9,004 bases of DNA from Planctomycetota bacterium (GTDB lineage Bacteria; Planctomycetota; UBA1135; UBA2386): NCBI GenBank assembly GCA_020425915.1, contig JAGQQZ010000095.1, positions 1-9,004 on the forward strand. Direction: 5' to 3'. The notes under the pieces are model-generated. The model saw nothing but the letters and a program-made list of their open reading frames with translations. It did no database searches and was not told where the DNA came from. A program made the position numbers and the translations under genes. The first letter of the stretch is position 1. Every line of letters begins with the position of its first letter. Below, piece after piece: positions 1 through 6,096 of this stretch.

Positions 1-1
1 G

Positions 2-781
2 ACCATGGCGCGCGCGGCGGAGATCACGGCCGAGGCGCACCGCGCGGCGATGGAGGTCGCGCGGCCCGGCATGACCGAGTACCAGGTGCAGGCCGTCGTC
101 GAGGGTGTGTTCCGCGAGCGCGGATCCGCGCGCAACGGCTACGACTCGATCGTCGCGAGCGGCCCGAACGCGTGCGTGCTGCACTACGTCGAGAACTCGC
201 GCACGTTGCGACGCGGTGACCTGTTGCTGCTCGACGCGGGCGCCGAGGTCGACCTCTACACGGCCGACATCACGCGGACCTGGCCGATCGGCGGCGGGTT
301 CGACGATGCGCAGCGCGCGATCTACGCGATCGTGCTCAAGGCGCAGAAGGCGGCGATCCGCGCGGCGGTCCCCGGCAAGCCGTGGAACCGGATCCATGAC
401 GTCGCGCTGCGCGAGATCACGCGTGGTCTGCGCGACCTCGGTCTGCTCAAGGGCGACCTCCGCAAGCTCGTCGACCGCGGCGCGTGCCGCAAGTGGTTCA
501 TGCACGGGACGAGCCACTGGCTCGGCATGGACGTGCACGACGTCGGCCCGTACGAGGACGCGGCCGGCAAGCCGATCGAACTCCGGGCGGGCATGGCGCT
601 GACGGTCGAGCCGGGTCTCTACTTCGACGCGCGCGACAAGTCGGTCCCGAAGGAGTTCCGCGGCATCGGCGTGCGGATCGAGGACGACGTCGTGCTGACG
701 CGCGGCGGCAATCGAGTCCTGACCGACGGCGTGCCGAAGGAGATCGCCGAGATCGAGGCGCTCTGTGCGCCCGTCGCTTGA
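2..781 (+). CDS. pepP: Xaa-Pro aminopeptidase (aminopeptidase P, M24B), catalytic domain, 5' end cut by window
   Basis: This metallopeptidase removes an N-terminal residue preceding proline, probably in the cytoplasm. The visible 258 residues (counted from the ATG at 5) align from memory with the C-terminal pita-bread domain of E. coli PepP, including the MxRAxEITA start, FMHGTSHWLG, VEPGLY and GIGVRIEDD. The dinuclear-metal ligands are all present: D77 (LLLDAG), D88 (TADITRT), H171, E202 and E226. The accessory histidines H60, H167 and H178 are also there. Family members carry an N-terminal domain of about 170 residues before this point, and the frame is open to the window edge. The ATG at 5 is therefore almost certainly an internal methionine and the true start lies upstream. 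The gene ends with TGA and is followed on the same strand, 49 bases later, by the FG-GAP gene. Identity as M24B is very likely; the exact peptide preference cannot be read from the sequence. Confidence 0.93.
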   Translation, partial: TMARAAEITAEAHRAAMEVARPGMTEYQVQAVVEGVFRERGSARNGYDSIVASGPNACVLHYVENSRTLRRGDLLLLDAGAEVDLYTADITRTWPIGGGFDDAQRAIYAIVLKAQKAAIRAAVPGKPWNRIHDVALREITRGLRDLGLLKGDLRKLVDRGACRKWFMHGTSHWLGMDVHDVGPYEDAAGKPIELRAGMALTVEPGLYFDARDKSVPKEFRGIGVRIEDDVVLTRGGNRVLTDGVPKEIAEIEALCAPVA

Positions 782-815
782 GTCGCTACGATCCAGGGGT
801 TCCCAGGACCCCGAC

Positions 816-824
816 GAGAGGAGA
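816..824 (+). promoter_or_regulatory. Strong Shine-Dalgarno for the FG-GAP/VCBS gene
   Basis: GAGAGGAGA contains a full AGGAG core (819-823) seven bases before the ATG at 831. It fixes the start of the next gene and rules out the earlier in-frame ATG at 765, which lies inside the aminopeptidase gene. Confidence 0.8.
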
Positions 825-830
825 CGAGCG

Positions 831-2018
831 ATGCAAGGTTCCGTTCTCGCGTGCGCAGTCTGCGCCGTTCTCGCTGCCCCGACACCGCAGACGGGTGGCC
901 CCGAGTTCCATCCCGCGGTGCGGCTCGAGGGCGGCGGCAAGCCGATCGAACTCGAAGCACCGGGCTACGCGTCGCCGTGCCTGTTCGACGTCGATGGCGA
1001 CGGCGAGCAGGACCTCGTCGTCGGGCAGTTCCGCGACGGCAAGATGACCGTGTTCCGCGGGCTCGGCGAGGGCAAGTTCGGAGCCGGCGAGTGGCTCGAG
1101 GCCGGCGGCGACGTCGCGCAGGTTCCGGGCGTGTGGTGATGCACGTCTTCGACTCCACAGTTCGTGGACGTCAACGAAGACGGTCGGATCGACATCCTCT
1201 CGGGCTCCTACTCGCGGAAGGAGAAGGACATGGCCGGCCTGTTCCAGGTGCTCTGGGGCACCGAGGACGGCGGGTTCGCAGCACCGGAGCCGCTGTGCGG
1301 AACCGATGGCAAGCCGCTGATCATCGCGGCCGACGACAAGCACGTGACCGACAAGATCTGCACGCGGCCGACCGCGGTCGATCTCGACGGTGACGGCGAC
1401 CTCGACCTCGTCGTCGGCAACTTCTCGGGCACGTTCGCGGTGTTCGAAGGTCAGGGCGAAGGCAAGTTCGCGTCCGCCAACACCTGGCTCGAGTCGGACG
1501 GCAATCGCATCGCGGTGCGGTCGCACGGGGATCCGTGCTTCGTCGACTGGGACGGCGACGGTGACCTGGACCTGGTCAGCGGATCGGCGCAGGGCGGCGT
1601 GTTCCTGTTCCGCAACGAGGGGTCCGAGGCGGAACCCTCGTTCGCGCACGCCGAGACCGTCCTCGACGTCGCCGAGCCTCGAGCCGGTGATACGACGTTC
1701 GGCGCCGCGCACATGAAGGGCCCACAGCATGACACGCGCGTGTTCGTCGCCGACGTGAACGGCGACGGCAAGTTCGACCTGATCCTCGGCGACGCGGTGC
1801 GAATCACGTACCCGGCGGAAGGGCTCGACGAAGACGCGGCGCGCGAGCAGCTCGGAGTCTGGCAGAAAGGTCTCAACGAACTCGTCGCCGCGCGCGTGGC
1901 CGCTGCCGCTGCCGACAAGGACTCGTTCGACGAGAAGTACGCCGACCACTGGAAGCTGCGCGAGAAGATCATCCGCTCGGTCTCGACCGGCTACGTCTGG
2001 GTCATGCTGCAGAAGTAG
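831..2018 (+). CDS. Secreted FG-GAP/VCBS repeat protein with in-frame TGA; candidate selenoprotein (Sec103)
   Basis: Read through the TGA at 1137-1139, this gene encodes 395 residues. The N-terminus (MQGSVLACAVCAVLAAPTPQ) looks like a short signal peptide, so export is likely. Five Ca-binding-like DxDxDG repeats start near residues 53, 113, 184, 239 and 308 (for example DVDGDGEQD, DVNEDGRID, DWDGDGDLD), as in beta-propeller FG-GAP/VCBS proteins. A charged, probably helical tail of about 65 residues closes the protein. The TGA is codon 103. Both sides share one frame, so no shift is needed, and the bridging residues (VPGVW, U, CTSSTPQFVDV) lead directly into repeat 2. Cys residues also sit just before repeats 1 (C50), 3 (C177) and 4 (C236). 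A SECIS-like hairpin follows the TGA. Function is unknown: an extracellular binding or redox role is inference. The alternative is a gene broken by a nonsense mutation or a base error. The start is set by the strong Shine-Dalgarno. Confidence 0.72.
1137..1139 (+). other. In-frame TGA, candidate selenocysteine codon
   Basis: TGA lies in the open frame of the FG-GAP gene between TGG (Trp102) and TGC (Cys104). Coding continues on both sides in the same frame. TGA also ends the aminopeptidase, the hydroxylase fusion and rocD in this window, so it is a normal stop in this genome and would need local recoding here. A SECIS-like hairpin starts five bases downstream. Substitution from TGG or TGC, by mutation or sequencing error, would give the same picture. 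Confidence 0.55.
1144..1182 (+). promoter_or_regulatory. Candidate bacterial SECIS hairpin just downstream of the in-frame TGA
   Basis: The lower stem CGTCTTCG (1144-1151) pairs perfectly with CGAAGACG (1175-1182), 8 bp. The upper stem TCCAC (1154-1158) pairs with GTGGA (1164-1168), 5 bp, and closes the loop AGTTC (1159-1163). Between them is an internal loop that could also form GAC/GTC pairs (1151-1153 with 1170-1172). The apical loop begins 19 bases after the TGA and has G as its second base. As I recall the bacterial SECIS consensus, it asks for a loop 16 to 37 bases from the UGA with a G in the first two loop positions; both are met. SelB binding is inferred. The stem also explains A/T-ending codons (tct, act, cca, gaa) that are uncommon in these genes. 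Confidence 0.6.
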
Positions 2019-2039
2019 GCCCGACGCGGTCCCCGAACC

Positions 2040-2084
2040 CGGCCCCGATTCCACGCCGACATCCGGCTCGCGGAATCGGGGCCG
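2040..2084 (+). terminator. 13-bp hairpin, terminator-like, after the FG-GAP gene
   Basis: CGGCCCCGATTCC (2040-2052) pairs perfectly with GGAATCGGGGCCG (2072-2084). The 19-base loop holds a small inner GCCG/CGGC hairpin (2055-2058 with 2064-2067). It lies 21 bases after the FG-GAP stop and 20 bases before the next ATG. No T-tract follows, so it is either a non-canonical terminator or an mRNA-stabilising structure, or it may act on the leader of the downstream gene. Confidence 0.55.
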
Positions 2085-2104
2085 AGTCGTAGAGTGGACG
2101 CTCC

Positions 2105-4360
2105 ATGAAAGTCGTGTGCATCGGCGGTGGGCCGGGAGGCCTGTTCTCGGGCATCCTGCTCAAGAAGGCGTTCCCCGACGCCGAGATCGAGATCTTCGAG
2201 CGCAACAAGCCCGACGACACCTTCGGGTGGGGGGTCGTGTTCTCGGACGAGACCTTCGGCAACATCGAGGCCGCCGATCCGGTGAGCATCGGCGAGGTCC
2301 GCGGTCGGTTCCGCTACTGGGACGACATCCACACGTTCTTCGGGGGCGAGTGCGTCGTGTCGACCGGACACGGCTTCTGCGGGACGTCGCGCCGCGAGCT
2401 GCTCGAGATCCTGCAGGCGCGCTGCCGCGAACTCGGCGTCCGGATGAACTTCGAGGTCGAGATCGACTCGCTCGAGCAGTTCGCCGACGCGGACCTGATC
2501 ATCGCGTGCGACGGCGTCAACTCGTGGATCCGCGAGGCGTACCGCGAGCACTTCAAGCCGTCGATCGACTGGCGCAAGTGCAAGTTCGCGTGGTACGGCA
2601 CGGACCTCGAGCTCGAGGCGTTCACGTTCATCTTCAAGGAGAACGACGCCGGGCTGTTCCAGGTCCACGCCTACCCGTTCGCCGACGGACTCAGCACCTG
2701 GATCGTCGAGTGCCGCGAGGAGGTCTGGAAGCGCGCCGGCCTCGACGAGATGTCGATCGAGGAGTCGCTCGCGTACTGCCAGGACCTGTTCTCCGAGGAC
2801 CTGCGCGGTCACCGCCTGCTCGACAACAACTCGATCTGGCGGACGTTCCCGACGATCCGCAACGAGCGCTGGTACCACGACAACATCGTGCTGATGGGGG
2901 ACGCGGTCCACACCGCGCACTTCTCGATCGGGTCCGGCACCAAGCTCGCGCTCGAGGACGCGATGGCGCTCGCCGACGCGATGAAGGCGCACCACGCCGA
3001 TGGGATCCCGGCCGTGCTCGAGGCCTACCAGGAGGCGCGGTTCGTCGACACGATCAAGCTGCAGAAGGCCGCGCAGACGAGCCTCGAGTGGTTCGAGAAC
3101 AGCGCGCGCTACCTGGTCCAGGACCCGGTGACGTTCTCGTTCAACCTGATGACCCGCAGCAAGCGGATCACCTACGACAACCTTCGCCTGCGCGATCCCG
3201 AGCTCGTCGCGCGGACGACGCGGCAGTTCGCGAAGGACGCCGGCGTGAAGGTCGGAGCCGACGCCGAGCCGCCGGTGCCGATGTTCACGCCGTACCGGAT
3301 CGGCGACATGCCGCTGGCCAACCGCGTCGTCGTCTCGCCGATGTGCCAGTACTCCGCGACCGACGGCATCCCCGACGACTGGCACCTCGTGCACCTCGGG
3401 AGCCGTGCGATCGGCGGCGCGGGACTCGTCATCACCGAGATGACCAACGTCTCACCCGACGGCCGGATCACGCCGGGGTGTGCCGGCATGTGGAGCGAGG
3501 CGCACGCCGACGCGTGGCGACGGATCGTCGAGTTCACGCACGCTCACTCGCAGGCCAAGATCTGCGTGCAGCTCGCGCACGCCGGGCGCAAGGGTTCGGT
3601 CTCCCACCCTTGGCAAGGCGACGACGTGCCGCTCGCGAGCGGCGGGTGGCCGACGCTGGCGCCGTCCGCGATTCCGTTCCGACCGGGTTGGCAGACGCCG
3701 AAGGCGATGGACCGCGCCGACATGGATCGGGTGCGCGACGAATTCGTGCGCGCGACGGAACTCGCGCACTCGAGTGGCTTCGACATGATCGAGCTGCACA
3801 TGGCGCACGGGTATCTGCTGTCGAGCTTCCTGTCGCCGTTGTCGAACCGGCGCGACGACGAGTACGGCGGGTCGCTCCAGAACCGGATGCGCTACCCGCT
3901 CGAGGTTCTCGACGCGGTGCGTGCCGCGTGGCCGGCGGACAAGCCGGTCGCGGTGCGGATCAGCGCGAGCGACTGGGCCGACGACGACGGTCTGACGGGC
4001 GACGACGCGGTCGTGATCGCGCGCGAACTGCGGGCGCACGGCTGCGCGGTCGTCGACGTGTCGAGCGGCGGGAACACGGCCGAACACGTCCCGGAGTACG
4101 GTCGCATGTATCAGGTCCCGTTCGCGGAGCGGATCAAGTACGAGGTCGGCGTCCCGGTCATCGCGGTCGGCGCGATCCAGGGCGCGGATCACTGCAACAC
4201 GGTGCTCGCGGCGGGCCGGGCGGACCTCTGCGCCTTGGCGCGCCCGCACCTCTACGATCCCTACCTGACGCTGCACGCGGCGGCGGAGTACGGGTTCGAA
4301 GACGTGGCGTGGCCGGGGCAGTACCTACTCGGACGCCGTCCGGCGCCGCGGCGCGACTGA
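2105..4360 (+). CDS. Bifunctional FAD monooxygenase / old yellow enzyme fusion (salicylyl-CoA or anthraniloyl-CoA hydroxylase-reductase type)
   Basis: This 751-residue flavoprotein has two halves. Residues 1 to about 375 form an FAD-dependent aromatic hydroxylase, with the dinucleotide motif GGGPGG (7-12), an ACDGVNSW segment (134-141) and the GD motif at 265-266 (LMGDAVHTAHFSIGSG). Residues about 393 to 745 form an old yellow enzyme of YqjM type, with SPMCQY (C414), QLAHAGRK (489-496), the substrate-binding pair H565/H568 followed by Y570, and SNRRDDEYGG. This architecture is known in 2-aminobenzoyl-CoA monooxygenase/reductase and in bifunctional salicylyl-CoA 5-hydroxylases. These hydroxylate an aromatic CoA thioester, and in the former the second half reduces the dearomatised ring. 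Which substrate is used here cannot be decided. Both halves look intact. A weak GAGTGGA (2092-2098) precedes the ATG. The gene stands alone on its strand; a CoA ligase that could supply a substrate lies further right on the opposite strand. Confidence 0.9.
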   Translation: MKVVCIGGGPGGLFSGILLKKAFPDAEIEIFERNKPDDTFGWGVVFSDETFGNIEAADPVSIGEVRGRFRYWDDIHTFFGGECVVSTGHGFCGTSRRELLEILQARCRELGVRMNFEVEIDSLEQFADADLIIACDGVNSWIREAYREHFKPSIDWRKCKFAWYGTDLELEAFTFIFKENDAGLFQVHAYPFADGLSTWIVECREEVWKRAGLDEMSIEESLAYCQDLFSEDLRGHRLLDNNSIWRTFPTIRNERWYHDNIVLMGDAVHTAHFSIGSGTKLALEDAMALADAMKAHHADGIPAVLEAYQEARFVDTIKLQKAAQTSLEWFENSARYLVQDPVTFSFNLMTRSKRITYDNLRLRDPELVARTTRQFAKDAGVKVGADAEPPVPMFTPYRIGDMPLANRVVVSPMCQYSATDGIPDDWHLVHLGSRAIGGAGLVITEMTNVSPDGRITPGCAGMWSEAHADAWRRIVEFTHAHSQAKICVQLAHAGRKGSVSHPWQGDDVPLASGGWPTLAPSAIPFRPGWQTPKAMDRADMDRVRDEFVRATELAHSSGFDMIELHMAHGYLLSSFLSPLSNRRDDEYGGSLQNRMRYPLEVLDAVRAAWPADKPVAVRISASDWADDDGLTGDDAVVIARELRAHGCAVVDVSSGGNTAEHVPEYGRMYQVPFAERIKYEVGVPVIAVGAIQGADHCNTVLAAGRADLCALARPHLYDPYLTLHAAAEYGFEDVAWPGQYLLGRRPAPRRD

Positions 4361-4366
4361 CCGCGG
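4346..4366 (+). terminator. Weak GC hairpin over the stop codon of the fusion gene
   Basis: CCGCGG (4346-4351) can pair with CCGCGG (4361-4366) around a nine-base loop containing the TGA stop. A short TTT occurs 13 bases later. The stem is only 6 bp and such pairings are common in G+C-rich DNA, so this is a weak call. The rest of the 101-base gap before the next gene shows no other clear signal. Confidence 0.25.
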
Positions 4367-4461
4367 GCTTGCCGGGCGTTTCGTCGCGCCGTACTTCGAT
4401 CCGCAGGTCCGGTTTCCCATCGTTGCGCGGCTTCGTCGGGTTGGTGGAGAATGGCGCGGTC

Positions 4462-6090
4462 ATGAGGATGACTCGCCTCCACTCTCTCGTCTCTCTCTCG
4501 CTCGCGTCCCTGCCTTCGCTGCTCAGCGCGCAATCGCCAGCCGATGGCATGCGCCTGATCGTGCCGATCGACCAGCCGACGACTTACCTCGTGGACGTGG
4601 ATGACGTCGTCGTCCATTCCTGGCCGAGCCAGTACCTGGCTCGGCACGCGGCGAGTCTCGACAAGGACGGTTCGTTGGTGCGGAGCATCAAGACGGCCCC
4701 GGGATTCCATGATGCGTTCGCCGGCGGCGGATTCGAACGCGTCGCGCTCGACGGCACGTCGATCTTCCGCTGGCACTACTACGGGCCGCGCAACCCGACG
4801 ACGCACCACGACATCGAGATCCTGCCGAACGGCAACGTCCTCATGATCGCGTACGAGGAGTACTCGCACGCCGAGGCCGTGGCACACGGTCGTCACCCCG
4901 CGCTGATGGACCCGACGAGTCCGTTCCGTCCGGACCACATCATCGAGGTTCAGCAGACGAGCGAGACCGACGCTCAGGTCGTCTGGGAGTGGCACGTCTG
5001 GGACCACGTGATCCAGGACGTCGATCCGACCAAGGCGAACTTCGGCGTCGTCGCCGACAACCCGCAGCTCATCGACCTCAACTACCCGATCCTGGCTCCG
5101 GCGTTCGGCGACTGGAACCACATGAACTCGGTCGACTACGACCCGGTCCACGATTGGATCATCATCAGCCCGCGCGGTCAGAACGAGATGTGGATCATCG
5201 ACCACAGCACGACGACCGCGGAGGCAGCCGGACACACCGGCGGCAACATGGGCCGAGGTGGCGACCTGCTGTATCGCTGGGGCAACCCGGCAGCGCACCG
5301 TCGCGGCACGCCCGCGGACCAGAAGCTGTTCGGTCAGCACGGCCCGGTGTTCATCCCCGAAGGTCGTCCGGGCGCCGGCAACGTGCTGGTGTTCAACAAC
5401 AACGCGCCCGGCGGATCGGCGGTACAGGAACTCGTCCTCCCGATCGACGCCAACGGTGACTTCATCCTGCGCGCCGACGGCACCTACGGTCCGGACACGC
5501 CGGTCTGGTCGTATCAGGGCGATGGATTCCAATCGCCGATCGTCTCGAACTGCGAGCGGTTGCCGAACGGGAACACGCTGATCTGCAGCGGCTTCCAGGC
5601 CCGCGTCTTCGAAGTGACCCCGTCCGGCCAGACCGTCTGGTCGCACCGCGCACCGCACAACATCGTGTTCCAGGCCGAGTACGTCGAGCGGGCGATCTGG
5701 GGTGACGTGCAGCAGGTCTCCCGCATGGACGGCGGGAGCGTCGAGTTCGACCTGATCGCCGGCAGCCGTTTCGCGGGCCAGCCCTACTTGGTGCTCGGCT
5801 CCGTGTCCGGAACCGCGCCGGGCCTGATGGTCGACGGACTGCTGCTCCCGCTGAACGTCGACTCGTACTTCATGACGACGTTCTCGGACATCTCGAGCCC
5901 GCTGTTCACGTCGATGTCGGGCACGCTCGACGCGAACGGCCGCGCGACTGCCTACTTCAACCTGCCGGGCGGGATCCTGCCGAGCCTGCTCGACGGGCTG
6001 CAGTTCGACCATGCGTTCTTCGCGGTCGACGCACCGACCTGGACGGTCGTCAAGGTCAGCGACGCGGTCCGGTTCGAGATCGTGCCGTAG
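4462..6090 (+). CDS. Secreted arylsulfotransferase (ASST) family beta-propeller with extra C-terminal module
   Basis: The 542-residue product starts with a signal peptide (MRMTRLHSL, a Leu/Ser-rich core, cleavage likely after LSAQS near 25). The body resembles the arylsulfotransferase family, which moves sulfate between phenols: THHDIEILPNGNVLM (114-128), DWNHMNSVDYDP (217-228), IISPRGQNE (234-242), LFGQHGPVF (289-297) and NCERLPNGNTL (363-373). From memory, E. coli AssT uses H252, H356, R374 and H436. Here H116, H220 and R238 keep exactly the same spacings (104 and 18), and H293 fits the last. Residues from about 427 to 542 form a separate module (GQPYLVLGSVSGTAPG, then LPLNVDSY, TLDANGRATAYF), probably for surface attachment or sorting. 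GGTGGAGA (4443-4450) is the likely ribosome site, 12 bases before the ATG. Substrate is unknown, and many members of this superfamily are untested. Confidence 0.82.
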   Translation: MRMTRLHSLVSLSLASLPSLLSAQSPADGMRLIVPIDQPTTYLVDVDDVVVHSWPSQYLARHAASLDKDGSLVRSIKTAPGFHDAFAGGGFERVALDGTSIFRWHYYGPRNPTTHHDIEILPNGNVLMIAYEEYSHAEAVAHGRHPALMDPTSPFRPDHIIEVQQTSETDAQVVWEWHVWDHVIQDVDPTKANFGVVADNPQLIDLNYPILAPAFGDWNHMNSVDYDPVHDWIIISPRGQNEMWIIDHSTTTAEAAGHTGGNMGRGGDLLYRWGNPAAHRRGTPADQKLFGQHGPVFIPEGRPGAGNVLVFNNNAPGGSAVQELVLPIDANGDFILRADGTYGPDTPVWSYQGDGFQSPIVSNCERLPNGNTLICSGFQARVFEVTPSGQTVWSHRAPHNIVFQAEYVERAIWGDVQQVSRMDGGSVEFDLIAGSRFAGQPYLVLGSVSGTAPGLMVDGLLLPLNVDSYFMTTFSDISSPLFTSMSGTLDANGRATAYFNLPGGILPSLLDGLQFDHAFFAVDAPTWTVVKVSDAVRFEIVP

Positions 6091-6096
6091 CGCGGC

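Noticed and set aside
831..1139. FG-GAP gene as two separate genes, 831-1139 and 1164-2018
   Set aside because: Both parts share one frame, the 24 bases between them encode plausible residues, and GTG 1164 lies inside the DxDxDG repeat with no ribosome site.
1137..1139. Genome-wide reading of TGA as Trp or Gly
   Set aside because: TGA ends the aminopeptidase, the hydroxylase fusion and rocD at the expected protein lengths, and these genes use TGG for Trp.
831..2018. Frameshifted pseudogene
   Set aside because: No frame change is needed. Only one TGA interrupts the frame, and no other damage is seen in the repeats.
786..2054. Long open frame on the minus strand (422 codons) opposite the FG-GAP gene
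   Set aside because: Its Val/Asp/Glu/Arg-rich translation is the mirror of the repeats on the plus strand, and it has no recognisable motif. Antisense frames are commonly open in G+C-rich genes.
2116..4461. Upstream extension of the ASST-family frame, giving a 1324-residue protein
   Set aside because: The extension is the shifted frame of the hydroxylase fusion and is Arg-rich without motifs. A signal peptide begins at 4462.
4261..6012. 583-codon minus-strand frame opposite the ASST-family gene
   Set aside because: It is an Arg/Val/Asp-rich shadow of a well-supported plus-strand gene with no domain of its own.
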